Below the pieces are notes generated by a model, which was not told the origin of the DNA, made no database searches, and was given only the letters and a program-made list of their open reading frames with translations. A stretch of DNA of 64,000 nt from Microvelia longipes. Its lineage: Eukaryota > Arthropoda > Insecta > Hemiptera > Veliidae. The translations under genes and the position numbers were made by a program. The DNA is taken from contig JACMZG010001914.1 of assembly GCA_018340805.1 (NCBI GenBank), forward strand, positions 16,455,774 through 16,519,773, given 5' to 3'. This document shows, piece after piece, positions 24,300 to 64,000 of this stretch (the first letter of the stretch is position 1; each line of letters opens with the position of its first letter).

Positions 24300-25055
24300 A
24301 TAAATCAAATGACAAAAATAAACTTAAAAATATAAAAAGTTTAAGTTCTAGTGTAAATATTTGGTATTGAATTATCAAATCTTTATTTAAATTTTAAATT
24401 ATAAAATTTTGATTATAAATATCAAAATTATTTTATTTTGTTTGATTCTATAAATTGAACTGATTTCTTAGACAAATAAACGTTTAGTAAGTTCTAAATT
24501 AAATTGAATAGTATGTCAGAAATTATTTATTTTTCATTTTAAGGTAACTTTAATAAAGGATACTGCGATTTTAAAACTCGCTGTTTGTAATTTTACTATT
24601 TTCTTCTTCCTCAAGGAAAAAGTTAAACTTACTACGGGAAAAACCATTCGTCACTCTGAGTAATAATTAACTCCCTCTGTTTCCCCTAGTGAGTTAACTG
24701 AAGTGTTTCCTTAGCAAGCCTTCAAATTTAAACAATATGGTTCCTTTTGCTTTGCCCTCAGGAACCAATTTGACTGCCTAGGTAGCAATAACTTACTTTC
24801 TCTCTTGGCAAAGGAGGAGGATATCAGTAACAATAACATACACAAAAGTAAATAAATAAAAGCAATAAGTTATTTATTATATTCACAAGGGTACAAAAAT
24901 TTACATAGTATTCCTTTTGAAAATGTACAAATAAATAATATTAAAATGGCACATAAATCTTGGATTTTTCTTATGTATTTATTTCCTCGTTTATTTTACG
25001 ACCTGAAAAATTAATAAATATGTATTACTTACCCAAATTGTATACATATAACATT
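24300..25055. other. intergenic sequence, no gene seen
   Basis: AT-rich sequence between repeat S and a (TA)n tract. No open frame of note. Confidence 0.4.
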
Positions 25056-25057
25056 AT

Positions 25058-25122
<65 letters not shown>
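25058..25122. repeat. (TA)n microsatellite
   Basis: About 65 bp of TA repeats with AATA interruptions. Confidence 0.95.
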
Positions 25123-25126
<4 letters not shown>

Positions 25127-25824
25127 TAACATATAGTATTTATGTTAACAGGTATATAGATAGATACAATAGATTACAATAGGTATATAATACAACAGAT
25201 TATACAATAGGTATATATACTTTGAGACTTTATCAGATTATTATAACATATTTAAATTCACTGAAACAAGTGATGTTAGCTTAATTGTAAAACTTGCTTT
25301 GCCCATCATGTTGCCTTTGACATCGTGTACTTACAACATTGAATATATCTTATTTCTTCGGAAAACATAGTTAGAAAAAGGTGAGCTAGCGATTTGAGCA
25401 CAACCCACGACTTTTACTTTTTTGAGGAGTTTTAAAAATAAATTTAAAATAGCTTGTTCTTAGACTATTGGTAGAAGTCAATTCTATCATTATTTTAAGC
25501 TTATATCTTTACACTTATAGTTATCTCAAAACCAGTAATAGATAAAATAAAGTAGAAACAACTATATTTATTGGAACTTCAAACCTAGACACAAAATTTC
25601 TTTTCTCATGACACTGTAGATATTTTTAAACATCAACAAAAATTATATTTTCAAGGTGTTGGTTTGTCTTATGAACCACTTTTAAAGTAAAAGAAATTGC
25701 ACACAAGAAATATTGCAGCGTTTATGCGTCGTACTGAACTTGATTTGCACCCTTTTTAGCCAAATTTATACTAGAATTAGTTTTACGAGGTAAAAGATTC
25801 CTGATCGTTAACTTAAAATGTGGT

Positions 25825-25965
25825 TAGCGAATTCTTTTTGAAAAAAAAAATCGCTAATGAGAAGGCTCGTGTGGTAGGGGTGAGGGACGCTGGGGATTGT
25901 GTCTGGAATTGATATAAGAGGTCCTGGTTGTTGCAGCGCCATCAACCCGGTTTGATGCTAAGTTA
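25825..25965. repeat. dispersed repeat G, diverged copy
   Basis: GTTAGCGAATTCTTTTTG and AAAATCGCTAATGAGAAGGC, as at 53014-53062 and 60311-60342. A GC-richer stretch GTAGGGGTGAGGGACGCTGG follows. Confidence 0.4.
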
Positions 25966-28435
25966 TCATTTTTGTCGTGAAAAAGGTCCTTGTGTAAGAT
26001 TTTTGGATTTTTGGTTTGGATAAACGTTTTTTATCAAGTTTTAGACTTTTAAAAGTTGTTTTAAAGGTGAATGTGAAGGTTTTGTTCTTGCTTACTGGTT
26101 TTGAGTTCTTGAAACTTGGCTTGTATTGTATTGTATTGAGCGGATTGTTTATAATATATTTTTTTAGATCATTTGGAGCCACCCTGAGCTTTCCGAACTT
26201 AAATGAAAGACCAAAATAATTTTGTAGCAATTAGTCAGTCCATAAGTTCATCTACTAAATTCACAAATCTGACTGCATATTAACTTGTTTTTTGTTTTAA
26301 GCCCTCTTATGAACCTGTAATAATGAACATCAAAGGGAAAAAATACTACCGCATCAAAAAGAACAGTTGCACTTATTAAAAGTTTACTTTATAATTACAC
26401 ACTTAATATTACAAGAATTAATGATAACACTTAATGCACTTCTTAAAATGTTCCTCTGTCTTATTAAATGTTATTATTACATTATTTCAAGCCATCTTTT
26501 ATTAAAACTAGGTTTTGTAATGCCTTCTTTTAAACTGTAAAATATATAGTTTAGTTTCCTTAATAAAACATAAACTTTTCTACAAAGTAAATAAAACTAA
26601 CGGAGAAAGTTTTTTTTCTAAGTAATAGAATTTTATATTCTACAGCTTTTAATCTTAAAAAGGGAAGGATAACTTTGACAACTGTTTTAAAACACCGTTT
26701 GAATATATAAAACGTTAACTTTTAGGTAAAAAATACTTCTAAGAGTTGTTATTCTTGTGTAATGTGGTGTGTGGTATAAATAAGTCATGACTATGTATTT
26801 GACTTAGCAGGTTTTAAAAACATTACTTGAGATTGAGTAAATGTCAAGTTACGTTATAGTCATATATTTGTAACATTGCGTTTTTACTCTGTCGCAGGTA
26901 ATTATTTTTTTACTCTTTAATGAAAAAAATATACTCTTCCATTCCATCATATAAATTGCCTTGGAAAAAAGTTTAAGATTCGGTGAGACAAAACTCCCGT
27001 GTTTAAAGACGGATTATTAAACAAAAATTTTGTTAAATTAAACTAGTTTTTTCACTACTAATCATCGTTATCCTTGAGCACTCAATCAATAAAAATAATC
27101 AAATATAAATAAAAAATGTAAACATTTTAATTGGCCATGTTTATAATTGATTGAAAGTAGTAATATTTAGTTATTGTTCGATTGTTTAATAAAAATATTT
27201 AGAATAGATAACTAAAAGAGAGATAAATAAGGAGGGATTAGATAAAAAAAAATTCTGGAGGGTTTGAGACCAAGAAATACGGTTAAAGATAATAATTTTT
27301 TTTAATCCCTCTTTAGGATCCAATTGGTTCTACTGACGCATATTGGTTTCAATATAGGTCGAACAAACTCTATGGCCATTCCATGGATTAGTGGTGTTAG
27401 TAAAATTATTGTAAAAAACACGTCGTCTATAAAAGGTTGCTCTCACTTAAGGATAAATTATTTTTAAAAACCAAAAACAACTTTTAAAAATATTTTTGGG
27501 AGTTAAACTAGTTTGACTAACTTGCAATGGTCTCAGTATAGATCGACCATGAACATGGTTTTTAAAATGATTTGTGTTGTCAAGGATAGCTTCTGGAAAA
27601 TGGATGATGCTTCTGGATCAACAATGTATTGATTCGATACTGATTCACCATTACAACTGAATTCTATTATAACAAAAAATAGAATTCAAATTTTCGATCC
27701 CATTTTGAATGCGTTGTATGAATTAAAAACAAAAAAAATGAATAACGTAAAATAAATATGAAATATAGAGCAAATGTAATAATTAAAAAGGAATTATTTT
27801 AATGAACAAACTGCCAAGCTCTGAAAATAAGGAAAATCCTGAGTACAATAAAGAAGGTAAAAATAGCCTAAAGCTTTCTATAAAAAACTTCGTCATTTAA
27901 AAAAATACAATTATTTATGGTTGTAAAGGAAAATGTAAAAAAAATGCTTAAAAGCCGTAAAAAATACTACAGCATACAGGTTTTGTATTTTTATAAAGAA
28001 ATAACTTATTTACGACTAGCAACTTTACTCATTAATTTGTTAACTTTAAGAATTCTATCTTATAAAAGGGCAAAAAGAGCATAAACTTTTGGTTATAAAA
28101 TGTAAATTAAAAAGAAAACATGAAGTTAAGTCGTTTCATGCAATGACTTCTCATGTAATATAAGTTTAACTTATATTAAATACTTCTAAGTATTTTTTAT
28201 AAAAACTTAAAGTTTTTAATGTATAACTTTTAACTAATAAAGTTATTTATATAACTGTACTTAGGTTTATGTACTACTGAGTTATATCCGTACACAAGGA
28301 AAGAAAAGGTTTTATAAAAAGATATGGTGTACACCTTATAATAAACAGTCTGCAGAAGGCAGTTGAAGGTTGTAAATTTGTACATGCATTAGACCATATG
28401 GAACCATTTTGTGTGTATTTTAGAAACTAATAACT
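25966..28435. other. intergenic sequence, no gene seen
   Basis: Long AT-rich stretch downstream of the ceramidase gene. The 90-codon lysine-rich minus frame at 25958-26230 and its opposite-strand shadow have no recognisable content. Confidence 0.4.
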
Positions 28436-28437
28436 GT

Positions 28438-28690
28438 TTTATTTTTCCTAATCATTATCAGAGGAATATAGGAAAAGTAATCTGTTTGAACTAAACATGC
28501 AAAACTGGGATTTCAACAAAATTAGCTGTTTCAGGTTTCCTAAAACCTCCTAAGTGATTTTTACCAACTTGTAACAATGTGTTTTCTGTGTGTAATTCTA
28601 TGTGTGTTTCTGTTATCATTGTAGCTCTCATGGTGTTTCAGCTACTTACTCGTAAAAATCAATTCTTAGGTTCATTAATACTAAAATAAT
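28438..28690 (+). repeat. dispersed repeat S, 5' part, diverged
   Basis: Collinear with 48529-48770: TTTTTCCTAATCATTATCAG, GCTGTTTCAGGTTTCCTAAA, GTGTGTTTCTGTTATCATTG and TAGCTCTCATGGTGTTTCAG. Confidence 0.55.
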
Positions 28691-29048
28691 TTTTCTCTGA
28701 ACGTTATTTTTGACTAAAAAAATTAAAATGCATTACACACGAAAAAATTATCATTATAATTATTAGTTTTAAAACAAAATAATACCTATTTTAAAAATCG
28801 AAAAATCATCAAATTGAATTGAAATTTTACAAGAGTGTAAATTCTTTATGTAATAAATAAGTCCACGAAGTGTAATTTTTAATATAGCTTGTATATCTTT
28901 GGTATTAAAAGGCCAACAAAGGTTTATCGCTATTATGGTAAGGAATTAATGTGATGAGTGACAGCTGGAACCAAAACGGATCTTTCTTGTCTGAGGACTA
29001 GCAAAAGTAAAAAAGTGGTTGGCATGAGCATAGTGAAACAGGAAAACT

Positions 29049-58197
<29,149 letters not shown>

Positions 58198-61100
58198 CTA
58201 AACAAAGTAAATTGTATAAAATGATTTTTTTTTTTAAATAGGCCCATATGGAAAAATATAAAATACCAAGGAATGTAATATTAAATATATTAGGAATAAT
58301 AATTTAAATAAATTGAGAACAATAAATCAAACGAAAAACTAGCCACGCACAAGTCTTAAACTTATGTAGCTTAAGTCAACATATAGGAATTTCTTATCAC
58401 AATTTTAAATGTTTTAAACATAGCATATTGAGTGTAATATACTCTAATCAAGAGTACATATTAATAATTTTTAATTAAAACGCTCTGGCAGAGAAAGCTG
58501 CAAGCCGGGCATATTTTCTATAGCGCACTTGATATGATTCACTCACAAATCGAAAAATAAATGGGTGGTTACGCAAGAAATCAAGTATTTAAAACTAAAT
58601 TCGTTCTGGTCGCGGGGCCTTCCGCAAAAATGATTTTATAACTAAACTTAAATAATGGTAATAAATTGATATAATCTTATACGAAGATCCAAGATTTGAA
58701 TAAAAGTCTCAGGCTAAGTACTTTACGTGCATTTATGGACCAATTTTATTAAACAAAAAACCTCAAAAACGATACCACACTTAAATTTTGTAGTATTATC
58801 CGTTCTGTGATAATACTATCGGGTTATACATGATGTTGTCTGAATTGGTGATGTATTTGATAATACTATTCGTGAGCACCAATCGGGTTCCAGTTTCATT
58901 CCTTTCAGAGCCTCAGTATACATAATAAATAAAACCTTATTTAATATATTGGTTTATTAACTGTGTTACACGTTTACATTTACCACGTTTTTTGGTTACT
59001 TAAATAGGTTATTTCCAAAACATTTGTATTCCGAATAAAACAAATATTTTTAATCCTTAACTTTTCTAATTTTGAAGTATTAAAAAGTTTTTTTGACTCA
59101 GCAAAACAAGTTATTTACGTCACAAAGACTTAGTTTTCAAAGTAACAATTTTTTGTTTTTGCTTGTTGTTATTGATAATCCTGTTCTTAAAAAGGCTAAA
59201 CAGGTTTTAGCCTTAATTACTTTTAGTTTAGTACTTTTCCTTAGAAGTAGTTTATACTTTTTCTTAGTCATGCCAACAAAAACAAAAATGGCTTGGATGC
59301 CATTTTATGCAAAAATAAAATTTTTCCATAAAAATTTTATTTTAATGGAAAAATAAAATTTAAATTTTTAAAATAAAATTTTTGCCATAAATAAAATTTT
59401 TCTAGTAATATCATGGCCAATATTTGCAATATCATGGCTGCCTTGATATTTGTAAAATCAAGATCTATGTCACCATGTTACTCTGACGACGGACGGAGCG
59501 AGTTCAAGGTTGTAAAAAAACGTACCGAGATTCCCTGTACCCGATTTTTAACAAATAATGTTGCTATTTTAACATGCTTAAAACTTGTGCACTGTTTCAA
59601 TATTTATAAATTATTTCCGCCGTTTAGTCAATACTGTGAATGCATGCTTCCATATTTTTTTAGAGTTAGACTTTTTTTTTAAGATAGTAACCCTATCTAA
59701 AAAGCATTTATTTTATCACTTGCCCCATTAAAAGTGAGACTTGCTGGCGCTGAAAGGGGTAAATATAATAACTTGGAATTACATTTTTACAATTTAATTT
59801 CTTTTCCAAAATCAATGGTAAGGAGGATATTCACCTAAAATGGTAATTCAAAAGTAATAAATAAATGAATAAGTGCTCTCTTTGATCCTTTATTAAAAAT
59901 CGATTTTAAAAATATGAAATTAAACGTTTAAAAAAAATACACCTTAAAAGTCAAGCCTTTGAAGAAAAAAAAGCTAACCAGACCCGGGATTTGTTTAAAG
60001 CTGTAGTACATTTTTTACATCTAACTTGTTTAAAAAGCTATAAAGTTTGTATTTCTTTTAAGGTTTCAGATATTATATTCTCTGATCACATACATATTTG
60101 TAACTTTCAAAGATTCTTTTCTATTTTATTATTTGAGTTTTTGTGACAAAAGGCCTTGTTATACGCATGAGTTGTTACAAGACAACTTCAGACTTTATAT
60201 AGCTCAAACCAAATAGACTCTTACAATAAAATTTTTGTGAAAACACTTCAAACTTAATATTTATTTTTCCATTTTTTTTAACAAAAAAAACGTTTAATTC
60301 TTCTTCTTTTAGTGAATTTATTTTGGGAAAAATTAGTAATGAGCCTTTTGTTTATGACATTTCGAAAAACCCGCAAAACCTAGAAAAGAAATTTAATATA
60401 CATAAAGTACTGTGTATGTTAAATGCAAATAGGATGTTAAAATGTATTATTAGTTTTGAGTTTATCGTTTGACAAATTTAACAAATCACGTATCTGATTT
60501 TTTCTGTTAAAAATATCACGTTTTTAGACAAATACGTTTGGAAAGTCACTAATATTGTGGCAATATGTCACTTACATAAAGTTGTGATGTGACAACAAAT
60601 TAATATAAGACAACTACCATGCAACTACAAACTAGCCACACCACAGAGCGTCTGAAATGTTTTACTGAGAAAAAGATAGGTTTGATTTGAATATTGATGG
60701 AATTGATCTAAATTTAAAAGCTCAAGTTGTTACTTATTACAACGGTATTATGTAGTAGTAGTAGTTAAGTAAGTAAGAGGTAAGTAAGTAAGTTAGCAGC
60801 TGTAATCAAGCGAATAAGTTACTTTTTGAAGATGGCTGTAAAATGATTATAAACTTTTTTTTAATACGTTTAACACATAGATTGTTATTATCAGTATTAT
60901 TGAATATGCTGTTAACACGTATCAGTATTATTTGTAGTTGTATCGATCTACATATATAATTTAAAAAGAACAAATCAAGGTTTTCGACTAATTGATTAGG
61001 AAATTCGCTAATATCGTGGTAGTATGCAACTATAAAACTACATAAAAGAAAACAAATAAAAGAGTGGAAGCGTCCAAGATGCCAAAGCTCTCACGTTTTT

Positions 61101-61864
61101 AACATAGTGAGTTTCATGAATATATTTTATGTACTTGAGCCTGATTGCTATCATGATACCAACTTAAACGTCGAGAGAGAAAATTTATTCAAACTTTTCG
61201 AGTGTTAGACGAGAAGAAAGTTAAATTAACTTTAGTTATACTAACTCCTCCACGTCAATCATGTAACTATAAGAGCTCTTTTAACTACTTCGCGCCTTTG
61301 TCGTTAGACAAAGAGACACAAAACTTGGTCGGTGGTATAAAACGTCAATTTTCTAAAATAATTTTTTTTTTTATGTTTTCATGATAGGGGATATTAATTT
61401 TCTGGGTCTTCCAGCAAGCAAGGATAGGAATAAATTCCAAGTAATAATTTAGTTGAAAGTGTTATAATTTCTCAAAATAAATTCTTTTCGGGAACCAAAA
61501 GTTTGATGTTAATATTTACACCTAAATTATACATATTTTATTAATGTTATATAAAGTTATATATAAGTTATAAAGTTATATAAGTTATATAAAGAGTTTT
61601 TACAAATAGAGCACTAAAATATTATTATGTAGTAAAATATCGGATAAAGGAGATATATCAGATTATTTTACCTTATCGGACTCTAAAAGCGAATTCTTTA
61701 CACTTCGGACTTGCTTCGCTTGTTCTAAGATAAGAAAAATCATTTTTAAACCAAGCGCTCTCCCATCCTACTGACTACGCAATCCTACTGACTATGCGTC
61801 TTATGAAAAGTGATTCCACAAAAACAGTGGATATAAAATTAAAATTATAAATAAATATAAATAT
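58198..61864 (-). other. ceramidase intron or upstream sequence, no further exon found
   Basis: I looked on the minus strand for the expected upstream blocks (GHTHSGPG, NRSPxxYxxNP, WFxxHPxSMNN) and found none. AT-rich sequence otherwise. It includes tandem ATAAAATTTTTCCATAAA-like words at 59300-59405, a repeat S end at 59480-59545 (CCCTGTACCCGATTTTT), TAAG/TAAGTAAG repeats at 60750-60790, a TTATATAAAG repeat at 61545-61595 and an inverted repeat S end at 61640-61830. Confidence 0.55.
61640..61830 (-). repeat. dispersed repeat S, 3' part, diverged, inverted
   Basis: CTTCGGACTTGCTTCGCTTG then TTCTAAGATAAG is the inverse of the CTAAGGACGAGCGAAGC-type segment. CCCATCCTACTGACTACGC resembles the inverted 5S-like block. 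Confidence 0.4.
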
Positions 61865-61921
61865 ATCTGGGGGCACGGCAGTGCTCCAGCCAAGTCTTGC
61901 TTTATAAGGTACAAGTTATAT
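61865..61921 (+). repeat. dispersed repeat H, copy 2, left part
   Basis: ATCTGGGGGCACGGCAGTGC then TCCAGCCAAGTCTTGC matches the start of repeat H at 56504. The copy is interrupted by the PLE and resumes at 63518. Confidence 0.6.
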
Positions 61922-61949
61922 CGAAGAATCAGCTACCGTCGATACTTGC

Positions 61950-62010
61950 TGTTGGATATAAATATCCCTGGACCGGTTTCGGCATAACGCCATCATCAGC
62001 AGGCGGGGCA
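61950..62010 (-). ncRNA. hammerhead-ribozyme-like core, left arm
   Basis: Inverse of the right-arm motif: CUGAUGA at 61993-61999 (minus), stem GGC/GCC, GAAAC, then CGGUC with predicted cleavage between 61971 and 61970. Helix I CCUG/CAGG. Confidence 0.55.
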
Positions 62011-62196
62011 ACACTCGAGCTCTCAACTAATAAAGTTAAATCAGTGATTAACTTCTAGTCTCAATGAGCACGACGAGCCCTCTGAAGATAAGGGAGGAAG
62101 TAGGAAAGGGTTTATAAAGGGAATGTGTACTGAGTCAAGGTCGTGACCCTGAGTAGTCAGGTGTGTGAGTCAGGTGTGCGGGTGAGCCATCTGGCG

Positions 62197-62640
62197 TTAT
62201 GATGCTTTGTGTCTTTTATTATGATGTGTACCGGTGTCATGGTTTTCCCGTTTTCGTTTTTTGTCAAGTGCTGGTTTGAGTACCGAAAAAGTAATGTCCG
62301 AATTGAAAGTAAGTTGTTCGTTAATAATTGTCTTGTCAGTAATTCTGTGTTTGTATATTTCTAGTCTTTCAAGTATGTCAAGTTTAGGTCCTTTTGATTG
62401 TTTGTGTAGCAGTTTCATAGAGTTTGACATTGTGTCTGGTTCGTGTCCGTGTGTGCGAAGGTGGTTGGCAAAGTTAGAATCTGATTTATCTTTTATGAAT
62501 GAGCGTAAGTGCTCTTTATACCTAGTGTTTAGTGTACGATATGTTCTACCTATATAATTTTGTTGGCAATCTTTGCAAGTTATCTTGTAAACTCCACTTT
62601 GGTTATATAAATTTCAGTTATTTGAGTTATGTGTTAGTTT
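62197..62640 (-). pseudogene. GIY-YIG endonuclease domain of PLE, left-arm copy, with a stop
   Basis: Same protein as the right-arm ORF but read on the minus strand. A TCA-to-TGA change near 62614 gives a stop upstream of NLYNQSGVYKI. Upstream of it, the central spacer reads ANFFNKHNLTTAFKTNNNIG, which is the usual linker between the PLE reverse transcriptase and the endonuclease. This arm is therefore the one connected to the original ORF. The intact C-terminal frame starts at the ATG at 62430. Confidence 0.75.
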
Positions 62641-62730
62641 GTTACCTATATTATTGTTTGTTTTGAAGGCTGTTGTTAAGTTGTGTTTATTAAAGAAGTT
62701 TGCAAGTCTGTAAGTTTTTTTTAACAGACA

Positions 62731-63207
62731 ATGGACAGCTTTAACCTACGTAGGGAAACCTACAAACTAACACATAACTCAAATAACTCAAATTTATATA
62801 ACCAAAGTGGAGTTTACAAGATAACTTGCAAAGATTGCCAACAAAATTATATAGGTAGAACATATCGTACACTAAACACTAGGTATAAAGAGCACTTACG
62901 CTCATTCATAAAAGATAAATCAGATTCTAACTTTGCCAACCACCTTCGCACACACGGACACGAACCAGACACAATGTCAAACTCTATGAAACTGCTACAC
63001 AAACAATCAAAAGGACCTAAACTTGACATACTTGAAAGACTAGAAATATACAAACACAGAATTACTGACAAGACAATTATTAACGAACAACTTACTTTCA
63101 ATTCGGACATTACTTTTTCGGTACTCAAACCAGCACTTGACAAAAAACGAAAACGGGAAAACCATGACACCGGTACACATCATAATAAAAGACACAAAGC
63201 ATCATAA
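62731..63207 (+). CDS. GIY-YIG endonuclease domain of a Penelope-like element
   Basis: Intact frame of 158 codons. Domain order: GVYKITCKDCQQNYIGRTYR (the GIY and YIG halves as GVY and YIG; CKDC is the Cys pair typical of PLE endonucleases), TRYKEHLRSF (catalytic Arg and His region), SNFANHLRTHGHEPD, LLHKQSKGPKLDILERLEIY (catalytic Glu expected in the LExxEI-like helix), KTIINEQLTFNSDITF, and a basic tail KKRKRENHDTGTHHNKRHKA resembling a nuclear localisation signal. The first 12 or so residues (MDSFNLRRETYK) come from spacer sequence outside the arm, so the true start is uncertain. The reverse transcriptase is missing. Probably nicking-endonuclease-like if expressed; function in this context is inferred. 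Confidence 0.85.
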   Translation: MDSFNLRRETYKLTHNSNNSNLYNQSGVYKITCKDCQQNYIGRTYRTLNTRYKEHLRSFIKDKSDSNFANHLRTHGHEPDTMSNSMKLLHKQSKGPKLDILERLEIYKHRITDKTIINEQLTFNSDITFSVLKPALDKKRKRENHDTGTHHNKRHKAS

Positions 63208-63394
63208 CGCCAGATGGCTCACCCGCACACCTGACTCACACACCTGACTACTCAGGGTCACGACCTTGACTCAGTACACATTCCCTTTATAAACCCTTTC
63301 CTACTTCCTCCCTTATCTTCAGAGGGCTCGTCGTGCTCATTGAGACTAGAAGTTAATCACTGATTTAACTTTATTAGTTGAGAGCTCGAGTGTT

Positions 63395-63455
63395 GCCCCG
63401 CCTGCTGATGATGGCGTTATGCCGAAACCGGTCCAGGGATATTTATATCCAACAG
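63395..63455 (+). ncRNA. hammerhead-ribozyme-like core, right arm
   Basis: CUGAUGA at 63405-63411, an unpaired U, stem GGC (63413-63415) with GCC (63421-63423), GAAAC (63424-63428), then CGGUC ending at 63433, the predicted cleavage site. Helix I is CCUG (63401-63404) with CAGG (63434-63437). Helix III is only CCGG-like and self-complementary, as described for PLE hammerheads thought to act as dimers. The extra U before helix II departs from the textbook core, so activity is uncertain. Confidence 0.6.
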
Positions 63456-63517
63456 CAAGTATCGACGGTAGCTGATTCTTCGATTGCTTCTTCAACTTGC
63501 GGTAAATATAACCTTTT

Positions 63518-63795
63518 TACAAGTTATATATCCAAGGCTGGTACTGACGAACACCCTTTTCTCGAAGCAAATCGGAGCCTTTTCTACCCCCTTGTATCTT
63601 TTGACCTGGTTATCCTAGAATCTTACAATTTGGCTTACGCAAAGATCATATCAGAACAATATTACTTTTAAAATTACAACTTTTTATCTTTTATAGAAAA
63701 CGAGAAATTTTGCTTTGAAAATTACTAATTTCGACCCCTGACTGACTGACTGACTGACTCACTCATCATAATTCTAAGGCACTTCTAATAATCGT
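63518..63795 (+). repeat. dispersed repeat H, copy 2, right part
   Basis: Continues repeat H after the PLE: TCTCGAAGCAAATCGGAGCC, TTTTCTACCCCCTTGTATCT, five GACT units at 63739-63758, CACTCATCATAATTCTAAGG. The last block also resumes at 57354 in copy 1. The 97-codon frame over the PLE boundary is a by-product. Confidence 0.55.
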
Positions 63796-64000
63796 AGAAA
63801 CTTTAAATTTGTTTGATGAAGTACGGAAAAAATGTCAAATTTGCAATATCTTAATTTGATCTCCTAAATATTGCCTGTGATATGAAGCGAATACGTGATA
63901 GCGAATTTGCAAATTCGCTAAAATATTTGGGTTCATTTAAATTTTATGAAAATATTATTTTAAGAATATTCACTATATTTAATTTATGAATTAATTGCTA

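Larger units (their letters stand above)
61910..63529. mobile_element. 1.6 kb Penelope-like element derivative with inverted arms and 12 bp TSD
   Basis: TACAAGTTATAT is duplicated exactly at 61910-61921 and 63518-63529. Inside, 61920-62641 and 62763-63484 are inverted arms of 722 bp, nearly identical (I see one clear difference, near 62614). They are separated by 121 bp and followed by a one-sided 33 bp tail (63485-63517). Each arm encodes a GIY-YIG endonuclease domain and carries a hammerhead-like core. Penelope-like elements are known for GIY-YIG endonucleases, terminal repeats in direct or inverted order, a short one-sided extension and hammerhead motifs; all four agree. No reverse transcriptase is present, so this copy cannot move alone. 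Confidence 0.9.

Noticed and set aside
62234..63170. The 107-codon antisense frame present in both PLE arms
   Set aside because: Complementary to the GIY-YIG coding frame, with no recognisable content.
58198..64000. N-terminal ceramidase exons
   Set aside because: I searched the minus strand for the expected GHTHSGPG, NRSP and HPxSMNN blocks by eye and found none, so none are claimed.

Overview
This is a eukaryotic nuclear window, very AT-rich and intron-rich, almost certainly from an arthropod and most likely an insect. The mobile elements argue for this: R1-type and Jockey-type LINEs, a Penelope-like element (PLE), a hAT-type MITE and tRNA-derived retroposons. The sequence alone does not fix the order or species. 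Genes are sparse. I can support two, both on the minus strand. The rest is intron or intergenic sequence filled with transposable elements.

Gene 1 (about 10.75-17.29 kb, minus) has two exons and encodes a 573-residue, highly charged, serine- and lysine-rich protein of a family I do not recognise. Its 4.8 kb intron holds a decayed R1-type LINE and a MITE.

Gene 2 (about 29.05-58.20 kb, minus, continuing beyond the right side of what I can find) is a neutral ceramidase. Eight exons reconstruct the C-terminal part, about 430 residues. They include the amidase motif NLGDVSPNTAGPKC and the PGEFTTMSGRR zinc-ligand segment. All seven introns have GT-AG boundaries with consistent phase. The introns are 0.2 to 8.3 kb and carry most of the mobile DNA. 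The N-terminal exons (signal peptide, zinc-ligand histidines) were not found up to 64 kb.

The mobile DNA is unusually legible because several insertions keep exact target-site duplications (TSDs). They are: a 506 bp hAT-type MITE at 34.0 kb (8 bp TSD); a 4.4 kb DNA transposon at 41.7-46.1 kb with about 1 kb inverted arms and a broken transposase; a 373 bp ORF-less PLE-like inverted element at 48.0 kb (12 bp TSD); a 929 bp tRNA-headed retroposon at 50.6 kb (12 bp TSD); a 5'-truncated Jockey LINE at 55.5 kb (15 bp TSD); and a 1.6 kb PLE derivative at 61.9 kb (12 bp TSD). The last has 722 bp inverted arms, a GIY-YIG endonuclease ORF and hammerhead-ribozyme-like cores. A 436 bp foldback MITE with TA ends (16.0 kb), a 260+260 bp near-perfect palindrome (22.4 kb), a 38 bp minisatellite inside a ceramidase intron (40.4 kb) and a dispersed repeat carrying a 5S-rRNA-like segment complete the picture.

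The most interesting items are the two PLE-type inverted elements. They share one plan: TSD, inverted arms with a CUGAUGA...GAAA core, and a 31-33 bp one-sided tail. One carries an endonuclease ORF and the other carries none. Next is the unusually long tRNA-headed retroposon.
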